Shown here in pieces: positions 25,909 through 34,959 of a stretch of DNA of 64,000 bases. A program made the translations under genes and the position numbers. Under the pieces are notes generated by a model. That model was not told the origin of the DNA. It did not search any database and saw only the letters and a list, made by a program, of their open reading frames with translations. Origin of the DNA: Methanoprimaticola sp047501175 (GTDB lineage Archaea; Thermoplasmatota; Thermoplasmata; Methanomassiliicoccales; Methanomethylophilaceae); contig NZ_JBEQWH010000004.1 in assembly GCF_047501175.1 (NCBI RefSeq), positions 1-64,000 of the forward strand, in the 5' to 3' direction. The first letter of the stretch is position 1; each line of letters starts with the position of its first letter.

Positions 25909-28900
25909 GCGATGCCCCTTTGACGAGACTCTTCGAGGACCCCCTCAGTCTCCAGATAGACCTCTTTGATGACCTCAAGCTCGTATTCCGTCGGATCCCA
26001 CAGGTCGGCTTCGGCGGCCTTCATCATATCCTCCAAGGATTCCAACAGGGCATGGGGGTTCGAATACATCATCCAACACCTCACAGGACCATCCTTCACG
26101 TATGTGTTCAGCACCTCGCGATACATCCACGGACGAGTTGCCCGAGTGGCATTGCCCCATGAAAGGAGGCGCGACGTCATGACTGGGACCATCGACGCGC
26201 CAGAATATCCGTGCCTCATCAGCCCATGTATCCATCTGGGATTCAAGACCCGGGTACGCATCGTAGATATGAGACTTTCCTCTGCCGTTCTAATCCTGAG
26301 GTCCCCATTCCCATTCTCGGACAACATGTACACACTGGCTCCAGCACCAGACCTGCGGACAACCTCCAGAAGCAGGTCTGTCCTATCATCGTCCCTCTCG
26401 ATTGCCGACGCACGACCGACGATTAGATCGGATCCCCCCAGGTCGGACAGAGACCCGATCATCCTTCCCATCATGTCCCTGTCTGACATGGAATCGTATA
26501 TGTCCTCGGCGATGAATCTCGTAAGGCGCTTCCTGTAAGCGTTGGATTCCTCGCCCTCATTCAGAAGAGAGACTTTCCTGGCCCCGTTCTCTATGAGCCT
26601 CATCGCTTCGGGGAATGTACTGGTGAAAAGGGAGCTACATCCGATCCTCACATCCACCCTGGGTCTACCCAGGTCCTCCAACGATATTACGGACGTGCCC
26701 GTTATGCTCCCGCCACGGGTCCCCCACACCGGTTTGAGGCCCATAAGACGAAGGACGCATGCGACCTCGCTACCACCGGTGATTATCGTGTCTGAAGCAT
26801 GCATGACCATGACGACCTTGTCGGGATACTTCCCGTTCTCCTCCACATATCTGGAGATTATCTCCTCTGCCATGGCACTGCCATGCTCCCACCCGATCTC
26901 GTCTGGAAGCCTCATCGGGTTGGGACCGAACATGTTCCGGCCGGACGGAAGAAGATGCACGTTCCCCAAGTACGGAGACCCTCCAGGGCCCGGCGGAACG
27001 AACTCGCCCCTCAGGGCACCCATCAGATGGTCCATCTCCAATCCGCATTCACAGAGTGATGAGAGGACCGTCCCGCGCACGAACCCCATCAGCGCACCCC
27101 ACCTGGCATCATCACCCCTCTCTTGGATTCTGCCGATGCGTGAGTCTGAACTGGATCCGGACGACAGCATATCGGAGACCATGGCGATTGCCTCCCTGTA
27201 ACCTGCCCCCTCTGGGAGGATGCTCGTAATACCGGGCATCTCCCCGTTGGGGCTACGGACCATCTCGCATACCGTCTCCACCAGACGATCGCCATCCGGA
27301 GGAGACCCGAGAACGTGCAAGCCGTCCTCCACACTCTCATCCTCCAACTCGGTCAGATGATCGAAAACCGACGGAAGACGTTCCCTGAGGAGAACATCAT
27401 CCTCTGTGCCATCCATCCCCAACTCCTGCCACATTGACAGTCTATCGATCAGGGCCCTTACCTTCCCGAGCCTTAGCCTGGTGTCCTCTGGAGAGGGGAC
27501 CTCGGACATCAACTCCTCCTGTATCATCACTCTGAGCTCGGCCATATCGCCATACATACCCGCTCTTGTCACCGCGGGGACCATGTATCCTATAGCGACA
27601 GAATGGGCGCGGCGTTTGGACTTCAAGGCTCCTGCGGGGTCGTCCATGGCATGCGGATGTATATGGACCGCCGTCCTCAGCACTATGTCGGGGAGACAGT
27701 CGGACGAAAGGGCACACTCCTTGCCCTCGAGAACCTCCGGACCGTCCCCTGACCCGAGACTTATTATGGCATCGGCCCCGAAGATCTCCTCGATCCATCT
27801 ATAGAATGCGAAATAGTCCCCGGTCACGGATGTGTGACCACCTTGACGGATGCGTGGCTGGAAGCCTATGAATACATTGCCGTTACGGATGCCCTGTATG
27901 TGAATCTGCCCATCGTCCTGTACCGTACCCGGGGATGCCGCATAGGCTCCGATCGCCGAACGAGCGGAGCGGGGAACGCTATCGCACCACATATGGAACA
28001 TCCCCGGTTCTATACGGTCCGCACACCTCTCCGCATATCCATCACTCAGACCCCGGGACAGCACTTCGGTCGCCCAATCGCAGGTCCCAGGGACATCTGG
28101 AATCAGGTAACCCTCCCGATCCATACGCTCCAGGATCGCCCTGAGGCTCTGCATCGTATCCAGACCCCTGGCGGATCCCACACGGCCAGCAGACTGCACG
28201 CTCAGGACAATCGCCACACGTACATCCTTCCTGCGTAACATCCTGAGCCTGCACCACGCAAGGGCAGAATCCGCTATGGCGGCGACCCTGTCGGGGACGG
28301 TATCCACGGAAAGCCTCCCTGTATGGGAGTCGAAAAACGCCAGAGGAGGGGCCAGAACCTGCCCGTCTAACTCCGTCTGAACCACCGACATGGACAGATC
28401 GCTAGACCGGAGCCCTTTTGGGTCCTCCTCCCATTCACGCACCTGGCGATACACGGTAGGTGCCTGAAGGACAGGGACGCCCAGTTCCTCGAAGATGCAT
28501 CCGTTCAGGTCCTTCTCATTGGACATCGCGGTCTGGGAGAACCCCATGCACATGATCACAGCTCCGACACGGGGCCTACGACCCTTCATCAGATACTTCC
28601 TGATGGTCCCCCTGATTCCCAGAGACCCTATGGACTCATTGGCCGATGACGTGAAGAAAATCGGGACGGCGTTTGCACCTCTGGATTCGATCGCCTCCAC
28701 GAGACGATCTATGTGTCCTGTGACGCCTCTGGTCCATAATGACTGACTGAACATCACCGCCACAGACGGCTTGGACCAGTCCAGAGAGTCGAGGTACACG
28801 CGCTCCCTGAACCCCGCACTAGCATTCGGACGGTATACGCCCTGTGCACGGGGGATGTCAGCGTCCGGGACGCCCAGTTCGAGACCGCAGAACTTCCTAC

Positions 28901-29303
28901 AAGCCCATATCACAGCGCCTGTCAGGTTCCTCTCGCCACCGATGTTTATAAAATCGTGCAACTGGAGATACTCGCCATCGGAATAGGGGAACATGGATCT
29001 GGAAACGCGGCTCTCGATCTCATCCGTTGACCCGCTGCTGATCATCGTCGGTACCCCCACACGGGACACGAGATCGATCATCCGATCGTACTTCCTGAAA
29101 TATGCAGAACCGCCGTGCATCCTCACAATCAGCAAGTCTGCCGCACGCAACTCGTCAGCCAGCTCCATGAAGGATGCCTCGTCGTCATCCAATGTCTCGG
29201 CGTTGGCCGAGAATGCGGATATGTCCGCATTTATCCAGCTGAGGTTCCTGCAAAGTGCAGTGAATGAATCCGCATCCATGTATCCGGATGATACATAGAC
29301 CAT
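25905..29303 (-). CDS. cobN: CobN-like protein, paralogue 2, with altered active-site motif
   Basis: 1132 residues from the ATG at 29303, which has GGGAGGGGA upstream (a GTG at 29375 also exists). It aligns over its length with the other two CobN proteins: GIRNGNVFIGFQPRIRQGGH, GNVHLLPSGRNMFGPNP and VMHASDTIITGGSEVACVLRLMG. The hallmark HMGTHGTLEWLPGKGNALS, however, reads SLGSGDGPEVLEGKECALS (residues about 515-533), losing both histidines. It may bind a tetrapyrrole without metallating it, or have changed its reaction. Third gene of the operon cbiZ2-cbiZ1-cobN2-HTH, coupled to the HTH gene by ATGA. Confidence 0.88.
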   Translation of the reverse strand: MVYVSSGYMDADSFTALCRNLSWINADISAFSANAETLDDDEASFMELADELRAADLLIVRMHGGSAYFRKYDRMIDLVSRVGVPTMISSGSTDEIESRVSRSMFPYSDGEYLQLHDFINIGGERNLTGAVIWACRKFCGLELGVPDADIPRAQGVYRPNASAGFRERVYLDSLDWSKPSVAVMFSQSLWTRGVTGHIDRLVEAIESRGANAVPIFFTSSANESIGSLGIRGTIRKYLMKGRRPRVGAVIMCMGFSQTAMSNEKDLNGCIFEELGVPVLQAPTVYRQVREWEEDPKGLRSSDLSMSVVQTELDGQVLAPPLAFFDSHTGRLSVDTVPDRVAAIADSALAWCRLRMLRRKDVRVAIVLSVQSAGRVGSARGLDTMQSLRAILERMDREGYLIPDVPGTCDWATEVLSRGLSDGYAERCADRIEPGMFHMWCDSVPRSARSAIGAYAASPGTVQDDGQIHIQGIRNGNVFIGFQPRIRQGGHTSVTGDYFAFYRWIEEIFGADAIISLGSGDGPEVLEGKECALSSDCLPDIVLRTAVHIHPHAMDDPAGALKSKRRAHSVAIGYMVPAVTRAGMYGDMAELRVMIQEELMSEVPSPEDTRLRLGKVRALIDRLSMWQELGMDGTEDDVLLRERLPSVFDHLTELEDESVEDGLHVLGSPPDGDRLVETVCEMVRSPNGEMPGITSILPEGAGYREAIAMVSDMLSSGSSSDSRIGRIQERGDDARWGALMGFVRGTVLSSLCECGLEMDHLMGALRGEFVPPGPGGSPYLGNVHLLPSGRNMFGPNPMRLPDEIGWEHGSAMAEEIISRYVEENGKYPDKVVMVMHASDTIITGGSEVACVLRLMGLKPVWGTRGGSITGTSVISLEDLGRPRVDVRIGCSSLFTSTFPEAMRLIENGARKVSLLNEGEESNAYRKRLTRFIAEDIYDSMSDRDMMGRMIGSLSDLGGSDLIVGRASAIERDDDRTDLLLEVVRRSGAGASVYMLSENGNGDLRIRTAEESLISTMRTRVLNPRWIHGLMRHGYSGASMVPVMTSRLLSWGNATRATRPWMYREVLNTYVKDGPVRCWMMYSNPHALLESLEDMMKAAEADLWDPTEYELEVIKEVYLETEGVLEESRQRGIA

Positions 29304-29352
29304 CGAGAGTCCCCTCCCGGTACCGTGTACCCCGTTAGTAGAGCGCAACGGA

Positions 29353-30228
29353 TCACTCGACCCCCGATCTAGCACGAACCGCCAGGGCCTCTGCCATCGC
29401 AGATACGAGATCGTCCCTCAACGGTATCTCCATCCCCAGGGCCGATCCCATCATGGAGCGACCCATATCCATGCCCTCATCCTCTGGCAAGAGGCCCCAT
29501 CTGATGGCGTCGGATATGGACACCATCGCTGCCGCAACGGCCCTGATATGCTCATCGGACGACAACCGCTCCAATTCCTCGAGGTATGATGAGGTGTCGA
29601 CCGATCCGCGCGAGGACATCATCTCCATCGCATCCGCCCCAGCACGCTCCAGTCTGCTGATGGCGCCCCATCTCGACGGGGTAGAAAGACCGTTGGCAAG
29701 AGCGGATTCACGCACCGCCTGATATACAGACTCGCCGATGACCTGTCCCAGCACCGAATGCTTCCCCGCCCCGCGCAGATACGTGCCACTGCCACGGTTA
29801 CGGATCACAGCTATGGAGAGATTGGAGCATCCGGAGCAGACATTGCCTTCTGAATCCCTCACATCGAGGTCCTGAAGGACACAGGTCACGGCCTCCATCG
29901 ACGTGATGGCAGCGCGGACCATAGAGGTCATGGGCATGTCCGCATCCACCTCCAGGATCACGGAGGTCCCTCCCCCTGGCGATCCTGAACCGTGACCGGC
30001 GCAGACTGCCCCCTGGGACATGTCGGATACGGCAAACGCCCTGACGGAGTTGCGCCCGGAAGATATCGCCTTGCAGACCATCGTTGATTCTGGAGCGTAG
30101 ACTGGTATTGACACCCCCTCACCGGTGTGGACGCCCAGAGACACGCAGTTTACAGATTCGAAGAATCCCCCCGAAGGGGAGGATACCACGACATCATGTG
30201 CGGAATCTGTATATGAGATGACATTCAC
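29353..30228 (-). CDS. cbiZ: CbiZ-like adenosylcobinamide amidohydrolase, shorter copy
   Basis: 291 residues, GTG start overlapping the previous stop (GTGA). CbiZ hydrolyses adenosylcobinamide to adenosylcobyric acid in archaeal corrinoid salvage. Matching stretches include MVRAAITSMEAVTCVLQDLDVRDSEGNVCSGCSNLSIAVI, corresponding to the family region for amidohydrolase substrate binding, and an N-terminal beta-rich part. The usual ATGTGTD motif is replaced by CSGCSNLS, so this copy is divergent and its activity is doubtful. It could be a partner of the longer copy upstream. Confidence 0.65.
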   Translation of the reverse strand: MNVISYTDSAHDVVVSSPSGGFFESVNCVSLGVHTGEGVSIPVYAPESTMVCKAISSGRNSVRAFAVSDMSQGAVCAGHGSGSPGGGTSVILEVDADMPMTSMVRAAITSMEAVTCVLQDLDVRDSEGNVCSGCSNLSIAVIRNRGSGTYLRGAGKHSVLGQVIGESVYQAVRESALANGLSTPSRWGAISRLERAGADAMEMMSSRGSVDTSSYLEELERLSSDEHIRAVAAAMVSISDAIRWGLLPEDEGMDMGRSMMGSALGMEIPLRDDLVSAMAEALAVRARSGVE

Positions 30229-31382
30229 AGTATCGCCTCCGCCTCACCGCAGATACGATTGAGATATATCGCCATGGCCAGACAGAGATAGTCTCTCATG
30301 GTCTCGCACGCATCCAGCAGGACCATTGAGACAGGACCCACATCCTCCTCCGAGATCAACGGACCCTCGAACAATGATCTGATCACTCCCAATCCTGTCT
30401 CTTCGGACACCTTGCCGCGGGCGACCTCGTCGATCACACCCAAAGCGGCCTGCACAACGGTCGCTGCGCGAGCATCCCCGTGGAGCTTTGAATCCGCTTC
30501 CAGGATCTTTGCCGCGGTATACGGATAGCGGAATGTGTTGTGGACATCGGTCGGCTCGATACCCACACGGGACAGCAACACGTATGGATCACACTGCGTC
30601 CCCAAGTTCATTCCCGACTGCAGGTCGAGAGCCTCGAACAACGCCTCTCTGACACACTCGCACACTGCATCACCCACATCGGTCGCGACACCTGCGCGGT
30701 CCACCGTGGCCTCCTGTCCTCTGAGGCACGCTATGCCCACCTGGTCCGTACCCGACCCCGTGGCTATCCTATGGGTGTAAAGACTCCTGGCCTGCAACTC
30801 CTGGAGGACACAACTCTTCGCCTGCGTGGCCGCGAGCATCGCGTCAAGCATGGCCCCGTCAGTCAGGACCGCCTCGATGGCGACTATCAGGACTATCGTC
30901 CCGCTCTTCCAGCTGTACTCCCTCTCGGCCTCGTCGAAGGATGCGGGATCGCCGGCGCGTCCTCCGTTCCCCCGGACACCTCCGGTGACAGCGACGGACA
31001 CCCTGACCCCCTCGCGAGAGACCTTGCTCACGATACTGGCATTCTCCATATGTGCCGCTGTGCCGAAAGCAACGGTGGAATCGGGATCCAGGCCCGAGTG
31101 TTCCAAAGAGCAAGCGGTGAACTCATCGTTGACCGATAGCGGCTTCCCCATGATGCCCATCTCTACCATGCCCCCCATACTGGTGGTGTTCACAATCGCC
31201 GTCGGACTATCGACGAAACCGTTGTTGTAGTGACAGGAGGGCAGTACACGGAGATCCGTGCCCGGACGCAGGATCAGAAATCTGTTAGCCCTATATACCT
31301 CGATTCCACAACACATGGAATCGAGATGCCTCCACTTCTCAACTTGTTCGGCCTCCACACATTTTCTCCAATCAACCGACAT
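30225..31382 (-). CDS. cbiZ: CbiZ-like adenosylcobinamide amidohydrolase, longer copy
   Basis: 385 residues from the ATG at 31382 (an upstream TTG frame runs through the operator and is unlikely). Family features: TAIVNTTSMGGMVEMGIMGKP, VTGGVRGNGGRAGDPA, and ATQAKSCVLQELQARSLYTHRIATGSGTDQVGIA, the last holding the family's ATGTGTD-like signature. CbiZ removes the aminopropanol side chain from adenosylcobinamide so that corrinoids can be remodelled. About 110 extra C-terminal residues have no motif I recognise. First gene of its operon, with an island operator 10 bp upstream. Confidence 0.8.
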   Translation of the reverse strand: MSVDWRKCVEAEQVEKWRHLDSMCCGIEVYRANRFLILRPGTDLRVLPSCHYNNGFVDSPTAIVNTTSMGGMVEMGIMGKPLSVNDEFTACSLEHSGLDPDSTVAFGTAAHMENASIVSKVSREGVRVSVAVTGGVRGNGGRAGDPASFDEAEREYSWKSGTIVLIVAIEAVLTDGAMLDAMLAATQAKSCVLQELQARSLYTHRIATGSGTDQVGIACLRGQEATVDRAGVATDVGDAVCECVREALFEALDLQSGMNLGTQCDPYVLLSRVGIEPTDVHNTFRYPYTAAKILEADSKLHGDARAATVVQAALGVIDEVARGKVSEETGLGVIRSLFEGPLISEEDVGPVSMVLLDACETMRDYLCLAMAIYLNRICGEAEAIL

Positions 31383-31392
31383 AATACCAATG

Positions 31393-31409
31393 ATGGATGT
31401 ATTCTCCAA
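31393..31409. promoter_or_regulatory. Island operator, copy 3 (cbiZ operon)
   Basis: The minus strand reads TTGGAG-AATAC-ATCCAT, two changes from the perfect repeat. It lies 10 bp upstream of the ATG at 31382, inside the 173-bp divergent region shared with the nifHD fusion gene. Confidence 0.5.
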
Positions 31410-31531
31410 CTACATTATCAAGTATGCGTCCACTCTCAAAAGATGAAACCGCCCTCCATAAACAACTCCCTCTATATCCAATCAATTAAGTAACGTAATA
31501 CCCTGGATGGTCTATCTTTTTGAATGGTCGG

Positions 31532-31548
31532 TTGGATTATACATCCAG
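31532..31548. promoter_or_regulatory. Island operator, copy 4 (nifHD fusion)
   Basis: TTGGAT-TATAC-ATCCAG, one change from a perfect repeat and with the same spacer as the binding protein 2 copy. It ends 7 bp before the ATG at 31556. An extra half-site ATCCAA lies at 31476-31481. Confidence 0.65.
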
Positions 31549-31555
31549 GTAGAAC

Positions 31556-33646
31556 ATGTTCCAAATAGCTATCTACGGTAAAGGTGGCATCGGAAAATCC
31601 ACCGTTACCGCCAACATATCGTACATCCTCTCCATGGAAGGGAAGGGTGTCGTGCAGATCGGATGTGACCCTAAACATGACTCCACGAGGCTCCTGCTCG
31701 GAGGGAGGACCCAAAACACGGTCCTGGACTATCTGCGCGAGACACCGAAGGAGGACAGAAGCCTGGACGACGTCGTCTTCGAAGGGTCGGGAGGGGTCAG
31801 ATGCATCGAGGCGGGCGGTCCCGAGCCCGGTGTCGGATGCGCCGGGAGAGGGATTCTCACCATGTTCGACTTCCTTGATAGCGGAGGCCTGGACGAGAGC
31901 GATGCCGACTACAAGATATACGATGTCCTAGGGGACGTGGTATGCGGAGGCTTTGCAGTCCCACTGAGGAAAGGCTATGCCGACGCGGTGTACATAGTCA
32001 CATCCGGGGAGTTCATGTCCCTGTATGCGGCGAACAACATCCTCAAAGGTCTCCTGAACTACGATGATGGCAGACCCCGCGTGGGTGGCCTCATATTAAA
32101 CAGCAGAGGCATGAACGGGGAATATGAATATGTGAGAAATTTCGCCAACGGAGTAAAACTCCCGATTGTCTCCGTCATCCCACGTGACCCGCTCTTCGCC
32201 GATGCGGAGGCCTCGGGAAAGACGCTTGCCGAATCATATCCCGACTGTGCGGCAGTAGAATCCCTTCGCAGGATCACCGAGGACATCGTCTTGAGATCCT
32301 CCAATCCGGAGACTCTCAGATACCCCCGCCCGTTAAGCGATGATGCCATGGACATGGTGGCCAAAGGCATCCCCGTCTCCGGGGAGGCCATGATGGAGTA
32401 TAACAGGGTACGAAATCCGGTGAACGACTGCTGGTCCCTGAAGACATGTGCGGGGATGGGTGCGGTCGCATACTCCAGGATGGTCCGCGGAGTACACACC
32501 ATAGTGCACGGGCCCACCAGTTGCGCGTACATGATGACCTGTCGCACGGACCTCAGAACTGTATTCAGAGACCATTATGGGGACGGGCGCCTGGTGAGCC
32601 AGGATGTGTCGTGCACCGACCTGGACGATTCCGCCTCGGTCTTCGGTGGGATGGACAAACTCCGTGACCTGATACGCAAGAGGGCCTCGTACGGCGATGA
32701 ATGGATAATGGTCATATCCATGTGTGTTCCCGGAATCATAGGAGACAACCTGGTGGATGTCTGTGCGGAGATGTCCAAGGAGCTGGGAGTCCATGTCATG
32801 CCCCTCACTGTCGACGGGATAGGGGCAGGGGGTGCTTCCGATGGCATCAGGGCGGTCGTCCTGAAGCAGACGGAACTCGTGGATCCGCATAATGACAAGG
32901 ATGACAGACTCATCAACATCATGGGGGAGTTCAGATCGGCGACCGGCCACATGTCCTATCTCGATAGATCGGTCATATCGCTACTGAAGGATGCGGGGTT
33001 CGAGGTCAACTCCATCTTTCCAGGCCACTGTAACCTCGAGGATGTCAGGCGCTTCGGAAAGGCCGCATTCGCGGTCAGGAGCTATGATGAACGCAACAAC
33101 AGGATCACCTGCGAGATGGTCTGCGGTCGCCTCGGCATAAAACTGATGGACAATACCCTGCCCAGGGGAATGAGAGCGACAGAGAAGTGGCTCGATGAAG
33201 TGTCCGAACTGACAGGACGCAACCTGGAGGATGTGAGGTCCAAGATGCGTAACGAATATGCCGCGAGACTGTCATCCATCAGAAAAAGGACCGAAGGGAG
33301 GACTGCAGTGGTCGTGACCCACCCATCGTCGGACTACGGATGGCTATTCGAACTACTGGACGACCTCGGAGTAGAGGTTCTCAGAACCAGGCAGACCACA
33401 TTCAACAGGTGGTTGGTAGGCCAGGCCGCCTGTGAGGACAAGAAGCCTTACAGTTCTAGCACCACGGAGGCCGATGCCCAGGAACTCTCCCCGGACATAG
33501 TAATATCGGATAACATGGCGGATATCGGCCTGGGCGTCAAACATTGGAAGATCACCCAGCCCAGTCCGGGCCTGGAGGGAATCATCGATCTGGCAGAGCG
33601 TCTCGGACGCGCCATGGATGCCCCGGGGAAGGAGGCCTGGAGATGA
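31556..33646 (+). CDS. NifH-NifD-like fusion (nitrogenase-like tetrapyrrole reductase candidate)
   Basis: 696 residues. Residues 1-255 are NifH-like: P-loop GKGGIGKST (8-16) and the bridging [4Fe-4S] ligands C95 (GVGCAGRGI) and C130 (DVVCGGFAVPLR). Residues from about 285 to the end are NifD-like: C298 (KTCAGMGA), C323 (VHGPTSCAY), C353 (SQDVSCTDLDDSASVFGG), consistent with a P-cluster-type [4Fe-4S] site. NifH normally docks and dissociates each turnover, so a covalent fusion is unusual. With chelatases around it, a role like DPOR, chlorophyllide reductase or CfbCD (ring reduction of a tetrapyrrole) is more likely than nitrogen fixation. No nifB, E or N is present. The next gene overlaps by ATGA. 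Confidence 0.85.
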   Translation: MFQIAIYGKGGIGKSTVTANISYILSMEGKGVVQIGCDPKHDSTRLLLGGRTQNTVLDYLRETPKEDRSLDDVVFEGSGGVRCIEAGGPEPGVGCAGRGILTMFDFLDSGGLDESDADYKIYDVLGDVVCGGFAVPLRKGYADAVYIVTSGEFMSLYAANNILKGLLNYDDGRPRVGGLILNSRGMNGEYEYVRNFANGVKLPIVSVIPRDPLFADAEASGKTLAESYPDCAAVESLRRITEDIVLRSSNPETLRYPRPLSDDAMDMVAKGIPVSGEAMMEYNRVRNPVNDCWSLKTCAGMGAVAYSRMVRGVHTIVHGPTSCAYMMTCRTDLRTVFRDHYGDGRLVSQDVSCTDLDDSASVFGGMDKLRDLIRKRASYGDEWIMVISMCVPGIIGDNLVDVCAEMSKELGVHVMPLTVDGIGAGGASDGIRAVVLKQTELVDPHNDKDDRLINIMGEFRSATGHMSYLDRSVISLLKDAGFEVNSIFPGHCNLEDVRRFGKAAFAVRSYDERNNRITCEMVCGRLGIKLMDNTLPRGMRATEKWLDEVSELTGRNLEDVRSKMRNEYAARLSSIRKRTEGRTAVVVTHPSSDYGWLFELLDDLGVEVLRTRQTTFNRWLVGQAACEDKKPYSSSTTEADAQELSPDIVISDNMADIGLGVKHWKITQPSPGLEGIIDLAERLGRAMDAPGKEAWR

Positions 33647-34893
33647 CATTGGACACTATCAGGATGGATGGCTTCTGGGGGGCTCTGCTCGCCGCAGAGA
33701 GCGTAAGGGGGTGTGGAGCAGTACTCCACGGACCGGGAGGATGCAGGTCGATGCTCGATGGGGAATCGTCAAGGTTCATCATCCGCAGGTTCGCGATCGA
33801 TGAGGGACCGTTCTACTTCAACCAGCCCCGCATACCGTGCACATATCTGGACGAAGAAGACTACATCAACGGGGCCGATTACAAGCTCTCAGACCTCCTG
33901 TCAACGATGAGTGAGGAAGTTGCCTTCGTGGTTCAGTCCCCAGGCACATCACTAATAGGAGACTACATCAACGGGGCCGCACACAGGTCCAATTTCCAAG
34001 GGACCGTCATCGTCCAGAAGGAGAACCACATGTCGGAACCGTTCCACATCGGATACGACGCTGCCACCTCTGAACTTGTCGATAGACTCTGTGTGCAGAA
34101 GGACCGCAAAACATCGAAGGTCATAGTCTTGGGCATCCCGATCTCCATGGACGGATGGGAGGAGACCGTCTCCGAACTGGACTCGTACATCGCCGCCATG
34201 GAGTTGGAGGCCGTGTTCGTCGGGTCCGGATGCTCGGTGCAGGACATCGTTAACTCTGGGGATGCTTCGATATGCATCACCGTCCTACCGGAGTACTGCA
34301 CCCGCACATCCGAAGCCTATCTCAGGCATGGGATCCCTACGATCAACGGTGGAATCCCCATAGGTTTCGATGGAACATCCCGCTGGATCGAGAACCTGGC
34401 CAAAGCCGTCGGTGCCGATCCGGATCGGGCCCTGGAAATCCTGAACCGGAGCTCAGAGAGGGCATCGACCATTCTGAGGAGCGCGATGACCTCCGGACTG
34501 GCGATGCGCTGTGCCACGTATTCCATGGATCTTGACTCCATCGCCACACTCCCGTTGGCCAAATGGCTCTACGAATACCTTGCGATGTTTCCCGAGGAGA
34601 TCGCTGTCATGCCCTGGTGGGACAAGGATTACCTGGACGAGTTCAAGGAATTTCTAACCGGGATCCGTTCCGAGAGTGCGCTCGTGGACGGGCTTACCCC
34701 CAAGAGGTGTGATGTCATGTTTGCAGGAGGGCAATCAGCCGCACTGATGCGCAAGAACGATGTCTGCTCCGTGGACATCGCCGTGCTGGGGCCCTCCACC
34801 CACCTGCTCAGGTTCGTCGGCAGACCGTTCCTCGGAGCGAAAGGTGCCATGCTCATGTTGGACAGGATGTTCGAACTCAGGGAGAGAGATTGA
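33643..34893 (+). CDS. NifK/BchB-like nitrogenase component 1 subunit
   Basis: 416 residues from the ATG at 33643 (ATGA overlap with the fusion gene). NifD/K fold: VRGCGAVLHGPGGCRSMLDG (C24, C34) and QPRIPCTYLDEEDYINGADYKLSDLL (C66) give three candidate cluster ligands. Later segments IPTINGGIPIGFDGTSRWIENLA and LGPSTHLLRFVGRPFLGAKGAMLMLDRM correspond to the third Rossmann domain. It presumably forms a heterotetramer with the NifD half of the fusion. This two-chain component 1 argues against simple CfbD, which works as a homodimer. Substrate unknown. Confidence 0.83.
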   Translation: MTLDTIRMDGFWGALLAAESVRGCGAVLHGPGGCRSMLDGESSRFIIRRFAIDEGPFYFNQPRIPCTYLDEEDYINGADYKLSDLLSTMSEEVAFVVQSPGTSLIGDYINGAAHRSNFQGTVIVQKENHMSEPFHIGYDAATSELVDRLCVQKDRKTSKVIVLGIPISMDGWEETVSELDSYIAAMELEAVFVGSGCSVQDIVNSGDASICITVLPEYCTRTSEAYLRHGIPTINGGIPIGFDGTSRWIENLAKAVGADPDRALEILNRSSERASTILRSAMTSGLAMRCATYSMDLDSIATLPLAKWLYEYLAMFPEEIAVMPWWDKDYLDEFKEFLTGIRSESALVDGLTPKRCDVMFAGGQSAALMRKNDVCSVDIAVLGPSTHLLRFVGRPFLGAKGAMLMLDRMFELRERD

Positions 34894-34897
34894 ACAC

Positions 34898-34918
34898 TAT
34901 TCAATAAAGATTGGTAAT
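34898..34918 (+). promoter_or_regulatory. Upstream element of binding protein 2 promoter
   Basis: Contains CAATAAAGATTGGTAAT, shared in part with the promoters of binding protein 1 and chlI. It begins a few bases after the nifK-like stop codon. Confidence 0.4.
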
Positions 34919-34939
34919 GAATTCCGGGAATCAGTTTGG

Positions 34940-34948
34940 AATATATAT
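34940..34948 (+). promoter_or_regulatory. TATA box of importer 2 operon
   Basis: AATATATAT lies 12 bp upstream of the operator and about 45 bp upstream of the ATG at 34992. The predicted start site would fall inside the operator. Confidence 0.55.
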
Positions 34949-34959
34949 GAAAAATGAAG

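Noticed and set aside
31383..31409. cbiZ2 starting at the TTG at 31409
   Set aside because: That start would place the first codons inside the operator repeat; the ATG at 31382 keeps the same operator-to-start spacing as the other promoters.
31556..34893. Nitrogen-fixing nitrogenase
   Set aside because: No nifB, nifE, nifN or nifI is nearby, the NifD half is short, and the neighbours are chelatases and corrinoid genes. A tetrapyrrole-type reductase fits better.
31556..34893. Standard CfbCD of coenzyme F430 synthesis
   Set aside because: CfbD works as a homodimer with a separate CfbC. Here H and D are fused and a K-like chain follows. No cfbA, cfbB or cfbE is seen in the window. Not excluded as a distant relative.
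18606..34893. Chlorophyll biosynthesis (BchHID plus BchLNB-like genes)
   Set aside because: The combination looks similar, but no BchM, BchE, BchG or other pathway genes are present and CbiZ and the importers point to corrinoids or salvage. Only the biochemical logic may be shared.
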